Source of the DNA: JALHVH01 sp964585685
GTDB lineage: Bacteria > Acidobacteriota > Aminicenantia > Aminicenantales > Saccharicenantaceae
DNA length: 13,994 nucleotides
Reading direction: 5' to 3'
Assembly: GCA_964585685.1 (NCBI GenBank)
Contig: CAZPEP010000037.1
Coordinates: forward strand, 1-13,994
A program made the position numbers and the translations under genes. The stretch's first letter is position 1, and every line of letters begins with the position of its first letter. Below, piece after piece: positions 6,565 to 12,981 of this stretch. A model generated the notes under the pieces. It searched no databases, was not told the origin of the DNA, and was given only the letters and a program-made list of their open reading frames with translations.

Positions 6565-9416
6565 ATCTTCCGCTTGCCCCGCTCGAGATAGGACACACCT
6601 TTTTCCATCCATTCCGGCCTCGGCGCGCCCTTGAGGAAGTGGTCGAAGAACTCGTCGAGATGCACGGTCCAGTATTTCTGGTTCGGACGCTCCCGCAGGC
6701 CGTGCTTCTCGCCGACGAAGTTGAACAGATAGGCCTCTTTTCCCAGCCGACGCAGGGCGGTAAAAAACTCGATTCCCTGATACCAGGGCACCGCGTCGTC
6801 CTCGTCGTTGTGGACCGTCAGGTAGGGCGTCCGGACCTTCTCGACCCAGAAGATGGGCGAATTCTCGATGAACTGGAGGGCCCGGGTCCAGGGCGTGCCG
6901 CCGATCCGGCTCTGGGCCTTTTCGTACTGCCAGGCCCTCGACATGCCGGTCCCCCAGCGGATGCCGCCGTAGGCGCTTATCATGTCGACGACCGAGGCGC
7001 CCGCTTCGACCGCCGCGAAGATGTCCGTACGGGTGATGAGGTAGGAGATCTGGTAGCCGCCCCAGCTGTGGCCCTGGATGCCGACGCGCTTCGGGTCGAT
7101 GTAACCGCGGCGAAGGACCTCCCGGACCGCGGGGACGACGCATTTCAGGGCGGATTCGCCCGGGTAGCCCATGTCATAAACGATGTCCGGCATGAGGATG
7201 ACGTAGCCGTTCGAGACATAGCGACTGAAGTTGATGCTTGTATCCGGCGCCGGCGGCTCGTATCGATGGAGGCCGTCGGTCAGTCTTTCGTAGATATAGA
7301 CCATCAGCGGGTACTTCTTCGACGGGTTGAAGTCCTCGGGCTTGATGAGCGTTGCCCGGAGCGGTCGCCCGTCGGCGTTGACGTAGTCGATGAGCTCGGA
7401 CCGCCCCCAAATATACAAAGCTTGTTGGGGGTTGGCGTCGCTCGCGCGCTTCATGTCCGCGAACCCGGGCCCGCTCGTCCAGAGGTCGGGAAACTCGTCG
7501 AAGCGCTGGAGGGTGAAGACGAAGGCGTCGGTGTTCTTTGCCTTGAGCAGGCTTTCGAACTGCTTGTCGAGAAGGACAAGCTTCTCGGGCGCGGCAGACG
7601 TGGGAGCCCCGGGCTTCGCGTCCGCGGCCAGGCTGACCTTGTAAACGCCCGAGGCCATTGTCGTTTCATCGGTCGCCATGAGGAGCATAGGCCTGCCGGC
7701 GGGGACGGCCTTTTCCTCCGGGTCGAGTTTTGCGTAGCGGAATACGATCTTCTTCTTCCGCCCTTCTCCGGTCGTGATCATCCGGGCATTTGAACCGTCG
7801 GGCCGGACTTCCCAGATGTCGTAGCGGTCGTAGACGAGGACGGAGCGGTCGCCCTCGGTCCAGCCGGCCAGGCCGTAGGGTTCCGGCTCGCCCGGTTCGT
7901 CCCAGTCCTCGTCGGTCAGCCGGACGCCGAACCCGGCGGTCAGGTTGACCGTCTTTCCGTCGGCGATCCGGTAGGCGTAATAATTCTTGTCGGCGTCGTT
8001 GAAGAAAACGAGGAACCGGGCACCCGGGGAGAAAGAAGGGGCTGACGGCGACTTCTCAAGGACCTTTTTCCGCGACCCGTCCCGGATATCGACCAGATAA
8101 TAATCGGCATATTCTCGGTCCCAGGACGCCAACTTGCGGTAGGGGAGGTCCGAAACACCCAGGGCGGAGCCCGCGTCGTCGCTGAGGACGATCCCGGGCA
8201 GTTCGGGGGCGCCGAGCGGAACGAACCGCGCCGCGGCCTTTAGTCCCTTCCCGGGGCCCGCCACGTGAAAGACGGCCGTAAGGGTTCGCTTCTTGTCCTC
8301 CTCGGCCCGAGCCTTCTGCATCGGCTGGAGGTAGGGGTCCTTCCAGTTCCAGATATCGACCTTGACGGGCTCGGGGGCGTCATCGGGTTCGGCGACGGGG
8401 ACGGGAGCGAGGCCGAAAAAGAGCCGGGCCCCGTCCTTCGAGAAGGAGAGCGCGCCGTTCTCGCTCACGGCCATGCCGGGAGGCATGTTCCCGAAGCCGG
8501 CAGGGACGAGTTCGGCGGCGGTTTCGGACGGGTGCTCCCAGAGATAGAGCCTGAAGACGGGCGCGTCGGCTTCGTATTCGTCGCGGTCCGAAACGAACGC
8601 GAGTTTTGCGCCCTTCTCGTCGAAGGCGAAGCCCTTGTAGTTCCCGTTGCCCTTGAGGAGGGCCCGGGTCGTTCCGTCCGCGACGCGCCGGGCGAACGCA
8701 CCGTCGTTCTCCGGGGTCTTCGAGGAGACGGCATAGGCCAACCATGTCCCGGGCTTGTTCCAGGCATATTCCGAGACATCGGGGACCGTGACGTCCTTTC
8801 CGGTCGCGAGCTCCCGGACGACGAGGTCGGTTCCAGGCTCTTTCTTCTTTTCCTTCTTCTTCTTGCCTTCGGCCTTTTCCTCCGGCTTTTCGCCGTCCTT
8901 CTTCTCGTCGGGCTTCTTGTCGGGGGGCTCTGCGAGCCATGCGACGAACGCCCCGCCTTCCTCGGCGATCTTGAAGCTCTTGACGCGGTCGAAGGTTTTC
9001 ACGGCGCCCGTGCCCAGGTCCATGATTCCGAGACCGGCCTTGGGCATTTCCTCGGGTTTCTTCTTGTCCTTCTTCGCCTTGTCGACGTCCGCCTTGAGGG
9101 GGGCGAAGGCGAACACAACGAACTTCCCGTCAATCGTGATTATGGCGTCGGTCCCGCGGGGCGCGCGGTGTTCGACGCCCGAGCGGAGGTTCTGGGCGAC
9201 GAGCTCGCCGTCCCCGTCCTGGAGGACGAGGGCATAAACAAGCCACACGCCGTCCCGCGAGAGGGCAGTCCCGCGGATAGAGCGCCAGGAATCGTAGACG
9301 TCGTAGGTCAGGGGCTTCTTGCCGGGTCCGGGCTCTCCGGCGGACAGGGCTAGGGAGAGGGCCCCGATCCAGAGGATGATGAGGGATATTACGAACCTTG
9401 CCGTGCGGTTCTTCAT
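6561..9416 (-). CDS. Exported S9 family (prolyl oligopeptidase-type) peptidase
   Basis: This 951-residue serine peptidase is probably periplasmic or surface-associated. It begins with a basic start and a hydrophobic core (FVISLIILWIGALSLALSAG), a signal peptide with possible cleavage after ALSA or nearby. The long N-terminal part (to about 680) should form the beta-propeller that limits access in S9 enzymes. The C-terminal alpha/beta-hydrolase domain carries the catalytic triad: S784 in GHSWGGY, D873 in NDEDDAVP and H905 in GEKHGL. It is likely to cleave oligopeptides, though S9 specificity ranges from prolyl endopeptidase to acylaminoacyl and dipeptidyl types. Two Lys/Glu-rich low-complexity stretches (about 113-122 and 164-195) interrupt the propeller, probably as exposed loops. 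GGGAGG precedes the ATG by five bases, and a strong promoter lies upstream. The gene converges on the response regulator gene, overlapping it by four bases. Confidence 0.93.
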   Translation of the reverse strand: MKNRTARFVISLIILWIGALSLALSAGEPGPGKKPLTYDVYDSWRSIRGTALSRDGVWLVYALVLQDGDGELVAQNLRSGVEHRAPRGTDAIITIDGKFVVFAFAPLKADVDKAKKDKKKPEEMPKAGLGIMDLGTGAVKTFDRVKSFKIAEEGGAFVAWLAEPPDKKPDEKKDGEKPEEKAEGKKKKEKKKEPGTDLVVRELATGKDVTVPDVSEYAWNKPGTWLAYAVSSKTPENDGAFARRVADGTTRALLKGNGNYKGFAFDEKGAKLAFVSDRDEYEADAPVFRLYLWEHPSETAAELVPAGFGNMPPGMAVSENGALSFSKDGARLFFGLAPVPVAEPDDAPEPVKVDIWNWKDPYLQPMQKARAEEDKKRTLTAVFHVAGPGKGLKAAARFVPLGAPELPGIVLSDDAGSALGVSDLPYRKLASWDREYADYYLVDIRDGSRKKVLEKSPSAPSFSPGARFLVFFNDADKNYYAYRIADGKTVNLTAGFGVRLTDEDWDEPGEPEPYGLAGWTEGDRSVLVYDRYDIWEVRPDGSNARMITTGEGRKKKIVFRYAKLDPEEKAVPAGRPMLLMATDETTMASGVYKVSLAADAKPGAPTSAAPEKLVLLDKQFESLLKAKNTDAFVFTLQRFDEFPDLWTSGPGFADMKRASDANPQQALYIWGRSELIDYVNADGRPLRATLIKPEDFNPSKKYPLMVYIYERLTDGLHRYEPPAPDTSINFSRYVSNGYVILMPDIVYDMGYPGESALKCVVPAVREVLRRGYIDPKRVGIQGHSWGGYQISYLITRTDIFAAVEAGASVVDMISAYGGIRWGTGMSRAWQYEKAQSRIGGTPWTRALQFIENSPIFWVEKVRTPYLTVHNDEDDAVPWYQGIEFFTALRRLGKEAYLFNFVGEKHGLRERPNQKYWTVHLDEFFDHFLKGAPRPEWMEKGVSYLERGKRKI

Positions 9417-9457
9417 TCGGCCTCCCGGGTACCCAAAGAATAGAAAAGAAGGGTCTG

Positions 9458-9487
9458 ACTATAACAAGGGGAGCGAGGACCTGTCAA
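9458..9487 (-). promoter_or_regulatory. Sigma-70-type promoter of the S9 peptidase gene
   Basis: On the minus strand a perfect TTGACA (9487-9482) is followed, 18 bases on, by TATAGT (9463-9458), five of six matches to the -10 consensus. Transcription would start near 9451, leaving a leader of about 35 bases that ends in the GGGAGG ribosome binding site. The promoter lies downstream of the 121-bp inverted repeat, so the peptidase gene does not need read-through from the ars operon. Confidence 0.7.
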
Positions 9488-9526
9488 ACACGGAATTCCG
9501 GCCGTTCAGGCCTCACAAATATACCC

Positions 9527-9647
9527 CCCCATGTCATCGGGCATGGCCTTGCCTGATAACGGGGAAGGAGTGCGAAGGGATCGACCCCGGCCGCCCGAGC
9601 CCTCTCGATCCGATGAATGGCCATTCGACCAACCCGATGACATGGGG
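9527..9647. repeat. 121-bp nested inverted repeat flanked by TA (MITE-like or terminator)
   Basis: CCCCATGTCATCGGG (9527-9541) and CCCGATGACATGGGG (9633-9647) are perfect 15-bp inverted repeats. Inside them GGATCGA (9578-9584) pairs with TCGATCC (9605-9611). TA stands just outside the right arm (9648-9649). On the left, TA (9522-9523) precedes a run of seven Cs, the last four of which belong to the arm. TA at both ends is the insertion signature of Tc1/mariner-IS630-type elements, so a short non-autonomous element is possible. It starts 35 bases beyond the arsM stop, so it could equally be that operon's 3' structure. No open frame in it looks real. Confidence 0.6.
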
Positions 9648-9682
9648 TAGCTGATCGAAGGCTATCCCTGACCAACGACCTG

Positions 9683-10486
9683 TTAAGGCCTTGCCGCCGT
9701 GACCGTGATGCTGAGGACCTGGAATCCGCTCCGGCGGATGAACGCGATCTCCGCGTCATCGAGAAACCCCTTGAGGACGTTGTCGGGGATTTCGATCCTT
9801 CGGGATTCGCGGACATCGACGTCGACGAAGCCGGTCTCCTGGATGATGCCGAGGTATTCATCCTCCTGAAGGGCGCCGGATACGCAGCCGGCGTACATCT
9901 CGGCGACTCCCCTCAACTTCTCCGGAAGCTCGCCCTTGAGGACCATGTCGGAAACGCAGAAGTGCCCGCCCGGCTTGAGGATGCGCATGATCTCGGCGAA
10001 GGCCTTTCTCTTGTCCGGGACGAGGTTCAGGACGCAGTTCGAGACGACGACGTCGGTCGAGGCGCCCTCCACGGGCAGGGCTTCGATGTCCCCCGCCAGG
10101 AACTCGACGTTGGCGTAGCCGAGCTTCGCGTTGTTGCAGCGGGCCTTATCGATCATCTCCGGGGTCATGTCGATCCCGATGACCCGTCCGGCGTCGCCGA
10201 CGATGCGGCGGGCGACGAAGACGTCGTTTCCGGCTCCCGACCCGAGGTCGACGACGATGTCGCCGGGGGTGATGCCGGCGTGCTTGACAGGCAGGCCGCA
10301 CCCCAGGCGGAGGTCGGCTTCAGGGACGTAGCCGTCCGTCCCGCTGTAGTCGAGATCGACCGTCCACGATTCGCCGGTCTCGCAGGAACAACTGCAGCCG
10401 CAGGCCGGGTGCTCGTCGGCCCGGCGGGCGATCTCCCCATACTTTTCTTTGACGATTTCCCTGATCTCCTTCGCGTCGTCCTTCAT
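9683..10486 (-). CDS. arsM: Arsenite S-adenosylmethionine methyltransferase ArsM
   Basis: The product (267 residues) is a cytoplasmic class I SAM-dependent methyltransferase that methylates arsenite to methylated, partly volatile arsenicals. The SAM-binding motif VVDLGSGAGND is at residues 78-88, with the acidic end of strand 2 in GIDMTPE. Three cysteines sit where ArsM enzymes bind As(III): C63 in LRLGCGLP, C151 in VSNCVLNLVPDK and C201 in YAGCVSGAL. An extra N-terminal cluster (CGCSCSC, residues 29-35) is common in bacterial ArsM. The start is ATG 10486, with AAGGAG upstream; the frame is open further, but that part overlaps arsR. ATGA couples it to the arsR stop, so it is expressed from the ArsR-controlled promoter. 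No arsenate reductase or efflux pump gene is next to it. Stop to the S9 start is 266 bases, holding the inverted repeat. Confidence 0.92.
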   Translation of the reverse strand: MKDDAKEIREIVKEKYGEIARRADEHPACGCSCSCETGESWTVDLDYSGTDGYVPEADLRLGCGLPVKHAGITPGDIVVDLGSGAGNDVFVARRIVGDAGRVIGIDMTPEMIDKARCNNAKLGYANVEFLAGDIEALPVEGASTDVVVSNCVLNLVPDKRKAFAEIMRILKPGGHFCVSDMVLKGELPEKLRGVAEMYAGCVSGALQEDEYLGIIQETGFVDVDVRESRRIEIPDNVLKGFLDDAEIAFIRRSGFQVLSITVTAARP

Positions 10487-10824
10487 CGTTGGTCTCCTTT
10501 CTTCTTGTGGCATGGGCAGAGGGAAGAGAACAGCCCGGAGAATCCTTGCAACGCCTTTTCCAGGGCCTTCCGGTCGAGGCAATAACAGGTCTTTGGGCCT
10601 TCGACCTCTCCCTTGATGAGCCCGGCCCGTTTCAGCGCCTTGAGGTGCTGGGACACCGTCGATTGGGAGAGGGGAACGAGCCGGACGATCTCGCCGCAGA
10701 TACAGACCCCCCGCTCCGCAAGGATCCGGAGGATCCTGATCCGGACGGGATGGGCCAGGGCCCGGGCCGTGCCCGCCAGCCGCGCCATCTCGCTCCCGAA
10801 CAGTCCGTTCTTCGCCTGGGCCAT
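10483..10824 (-). CDS. arsR: ArsR-family metalloregulator (arsenic-responsive repressor)
   Basis: This 113-residue winged-helix protein belongs to the ArsR/SmtB family, whose members are dimeric repressors that leave DNA on binding metal. The recognition helix region is SQSTVSQHLKALKRAGLI (residues 53-70). ALAHPVRIRILRIL (22-35) is the typical family opening. GVCICGEIV (39-47) occupies the place of the classic ELCVCDL site, so C41 and C43 probably bind As(III). Two further pairs, CYC (80-82) and CPC (103-105), could complete or add to the site. GAGG precedes the ATG. A perfect inverted repeat over the promoter 18 bases upstream is the probable operator, and arsM follows with a four-base overlap, so it should autoregulate this operon. 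It could respond to antimonite too. The cysteine assignments come from motif position, not structure. Confidence 0.92.
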   Translation of the reverse strand: MAQAKNGLFGSEMARLAGTARALAHPVRIRILRILAERGVCICGEIVRLVPLSQSTVSQHLKALKRAGLIKGEVEGPKTCYCLDRKALEKALQGFSGLFSSLCPCHKKKGDQR

Positions 10825-10841
10825 CGCATCCTCTATCTAGA

Positions 10842-10865
10842 TTATATCGTAAATATACGATATAA
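10842..10865. promoter_or_regulatory. Probable ArsR operator
   Basis: TTATATCGTA (10842-10851) and TACGATATAA (10856-10865) are perfect 10-bp inverted repeats separated by AATA. AT-rich 10-12-base half sites with a CG core are typical of ArsR/SmtB operators. The repeat covers the -10 box of the arsR promoter, so a bound dimer would block RNA polymerase. The DNA is markedly AT-rich compared with its surroundings. Confidence 0.85.
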
Positions 10866-10880
10866 GGGAGCGGATGTCAA
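10852..10880 (-). promoter_or_regulatory. Promoter of the arsR-arsM operon
   Basis: Read on the minus strand, a perfect TTGACA (10880-10875) is followed after exactly 17 bases by TATATT (10857-10852), five of six to consensus. Transcription should start near 10845, about 20 bases before the arsR ATG. A TATAAT (10846-10841) nearer the gene is 28 bases from the -35 and is less likely to be used. The operator palindrome covers the -10 box. Confidence 0.8.
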
Positions 10881-10967
10881 GCAAATCCTCCAGGATCATG
10901 TGCGGCTTTATGGCGTGGACGCAGGGGACTTCCGGTTTGGCGCGGCGAGTCCTTCGAAGGCGATCCC

Positions 10968-12599
10968 CTATTTGATCTCCACCGGGACGGGCAGGGCCTT
11001 GCGCGGCAGCATCTCGTCCCGCATGGCGGCCTGGTAGACGAAGCTCGCCATCACGACGGCCGACTGAATGAGGTCCTCGGGGACGCAATGGTCGTAGACG
11101 TCCTGGCTCGTGTGGTGGAGGTTGGGGAAGTAATCCAACGGGTCCTGGATGAACTGGAAGCCCGGGATGCCGATGCTGTCGAAGGGCAGGTGGTCCGTCC
11201 CATCGGTGTTCTGGAGGGCGATGGTCGTTACGCCGAGGTCCTTGAGCGGCTCCATCCAGGCCTCGAAGATCGGCCGAACCTGGAAGTTCTCCTGGATGTA
11301 GATGCCCCGGATGCGTCCGGAGCCATTGTCGTAATTGAAGTATCCCGAGATCTTCGCGTATTCGGGCTTGGCCAGGAGCTTGGTCGCGTCGCCGAGGGGG
11401 TTGCGCCAGGTCTTCTCCGTTTCGTCGAAATCGGCCTTAGCGAGAGCCCCCTTGTCCGTGTCGCCGAAATGGCGCGCGACGTAGCCCCGCGAGCCGTAGA
11501 ATCCCTGCTCCTCGCCGGTCCAGAGGGCGGCCCGGATGGTCCTTTTCGGCTTGACGCCGAGGGTCTTGAGAATGCGCATCGCCTCCATGACGACCGCGCA
11601 GCCGGCGGCGTCGTCCACGGCGCCCGTGCCGCCCGCCCAGGAATCGAGGTGGCCGCCGAGCATGACGAGCTCGCCGCGCTTGTCGGTCCCGGGGATCTCG
11701 GCGACGACGTTGTAGCCCTGGAGATCCTTCTCGGTGAACGCGTTGCGGACCTCGATCTCCAGGGTCACCGGCACCCCGAGGTCCATGATGCGGCAGACGC
11801 GGTTGTACTGTTCGGCCGCCATGATGAGGCGCGGGCTCTGTCCGCGCGTGACGGCGTTTTTGCCGTCGCCGTCGTAGGCGTCGGCCTTGACCGTCCCGTA
11901 ATCGACGCGGCTGTCGCTCGAGGGTTCGACGAGCACGCCGACATCCTCCCCCCGGAAGAACTCCTCGATCTCCTCCCACTTCGGCCCGTCGCCCTTGGGC
12001 TCGCCGAACTCCTTCGGCTTCACCGGAGTGGGCGTCGCCTCGAGCTCCTTGAGGTCCGCGTCGGTGTAGCGGCTGGCGGCAGGCTTGAAGGACGGGCGGA
12101 CCGGACGGCCGGGCTTCGTGAACACGATGGCTCCCTTGAGCTTGCCGCGGTACTTCTCCAGGTCGGCCCGTGTTTTGATGAACGCGGTGACCGGGCTCCC
12201 GACGACCTTGCCCCGCGTGCTTCCGGTCCACGGCTTGGGGAAGGCCACGATGGGCATATAAGAAGGCGCGGTCATGTGGGCCGAGATGTATTCGCTCGAC
12301 CAGCCGGGGCCGAATTCCCCGGCCGGCTCGACGGCGGCGTTGACGCAGCCAAGCTCCGTGAAGGTCTTTGTGGCCCAGGCGCAGGCCTTCTCGTAGGCCG
12401 GTGAGCCGGGGATCCTGGGGCCCAGGACGTCGGTCATGTAGCTGAGGTAGCTCATGACCCGGGACCGGTTCGTCCCTTCCATCCAGATACGGTTGACCAT
12501 GTCCCGGTCGACCGGCTCCCGGGAGAGCACGGTTGGGGCGGCGAAGACGGCGAGGAAGAGGGCCGCGGCGACGGCCCGGCGCGCAGGTGTCATATTCAT
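10968..12599 (-). CDS. Exported M28 family zinc peptidase
   Basis: The protein (543 residues) is a secreted or periplasmic metallopeptidase of family M28 (aminopeptidase/carboxypeptidase type). A signal peptide covers residues 1-26 (hydrophobic AVAAALFLAVFAAPTVL). The middle part (about 125-290) includes a segment such as AIVFTKPG that fits the PA-like insert common in this family. The co-catalytic two-zinc site is intact: H317 and D319 in GGHLDSW, bridging D329 in GAVDDAAG, E363/E364 in WTGEEQG as general base and ligand, D424 in NYDNGSG, and H497 in HHTSQDVYD. It probably removes N-terminal amino acids from peptides outside the cytoplasm, complementing the S9 enzyme in peptide scavenging. 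AGGAG lies five bases before ATG 12599; an in-frame ATG six bases in is a minor alternative. Its stop is 143 bases from arsR, which has its own promoter, so they are probably separate units. Confidence 0.93.
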   Translation of the reverse strand: MNMTPARRAVAAALFLAVFAAPTVLSREPVDRDMVNRIWMEGTNRSRVMSYLSYMTDVLGPRIPGSPAYEKACAWATKTFTELGCVNAAVEPAGEFGPGWSSEYISAHMTAPSYMPIVAFPKPWTGSTRGKVVGSPVTAFIKTRADLEKYRGKLKGAIVFTKPGRPVRPSFKPAASRYTDADLKELEATPTPVKPKEFGEPKGDGPKWEEIEEFFRGEDVGVLVEPSSDSRVDYGTVKADAYDGDGKNAVTRGQSPRLIMAAEQYNRVCRIMDLGVPVTLEIEVRNAFTEKDLQGYNVVAEIPGTDKRGELVMLGGHLDSWAGGTGAVDDAAGCAVVMEAMRILKTLGVKPKRTIRAALWTGEEQGFYGSRGYVARHFGDTDKGALAKADFDETEKTWRNPLGDATKLLAKPEYAKISGYFNYDNGSGRIRGIYIQENFQVRPIFEAWMEPLKDLGVTTIALQNTDGTDHLPFDSIGIPGFQFIQDPLDYFPNLHHTSQDVYDHCVPEDLIQSAVVMASFVYQAAMRDEMLPRKALPVPVEIK

Positions 12600-12652
12600 C
12601 GATTCTCCTATCCGACATTTCTACCATCGATCCGGAAGCGGCGCAAGGGGGC

Positions 12653-12680
12653 TTGTATTTAGAGTATCTATCAATATAAT
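12653..12680 (+). promoter_or_regulatory. Probable promoter of the haem-protein/barrel unit
   Basis: A perfect TATAAT (12675-12680) is preceded by TTGTAT (12653-12658) with a 16-base spacer. The -35 matches consensus at only three positions, but the -10 is strong and sits in an AT-rich island within GC-rich DNA. Transcription would begin near 12687, about 15 bases before the ATG at 12702. It lies in the 102-base divergent gap shared with the M28 peptidase gene. Confidence 0.5.
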
Positions 12681-12701
12681 AGGGATTTAGGAAAAATAGA
12701 A

Positions 12702-12977
12702 ATGGCTGCCTTGAAGAAAGTGGGGTTCTCGTCGTCGCGTTCTCGGCCCTTGCTTTCGTATATGTGCGGGGGTCTCTCTCCCCGCATGCCGTCCCCTCAG
12801 GAATCCGCCGTCTCCGCCCTCCCTGGGCCGCTCTGCGCCTTTCATGCCGAAAGGCCCGGGATCAGGACATGCTCATCCTGCCACGACTCGCGCCATCCCG
12901 GCCGCCAGGAGGAGTGCCTGGCCTGCCATTCCAAGGACGGCTGGCGGATCGACCAGGACCCGGTTGTGAAATGGTGA
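12702..12977 (+). CDS. Small di-haem c-type cytochrome-like protein, possible frameshifts
   Basis: The 91-residue product has two CxxCH haem c attachment sites, CSSCH (57-61) and CLACH (72-76), spaced closely as in multihaem cytochromes. It also has histidines (H48, H65) that could be axial ligands. It probably carries electrons or supports a partner in the periplasm. Haem c is attached only after export, yet residues 1-40 in this frame are Ser/Arg/Pro-rich with no hydrophobic core. Over bases 12725-12796 a different frame encodes VLVVAFSALAFVYV, a good signal-peptide core, directly after the in-frame start MAALKKVG. One base added at the G-run 12722-12725 and one removed at the C-run 12793-12796 would join these parts and keep the length. 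AGGA lies nine bases before the ATG. The barrel gene follows after four bases. The gene is real with fair confidence; its N-terminus is doubtful. Confidence 0.65.
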   Translation: MAALKKVGFSSSRSRPLLSYMCGGLSPRMPSPQESAVSALPGPLCAFHAERPGIRTCSSCHDSRHPGRQEECLACHSKDGWRIDQDPVVKW

Positions 12978-12981
12978 GACC

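Noticed and set aside
10881..10967. Coding remnant or terminator between the M28 stop and the ars promoter
   Set aside because: Only a 10-bp palindrome (CCTTCGAAGG) stands out. It has no T-run, and no frame resembles a gene.
11088..12404. Long plus-strand open frame (438 codons) opposite the M28 peptidase
   Set aside because: The minus-strand frame has a full zinc site, signal peptide and ribosome binding site. The plus frame has none of these and looks like an antisense shadow.
12600..12701. Promoter for the M28 peptidase on the minus strand
   Set aside because: The best pair found (TTGCGC, 17 bases, TAGAAA) matches consensus poorly, so no promoter was listed, although one must exist in or near this gap.
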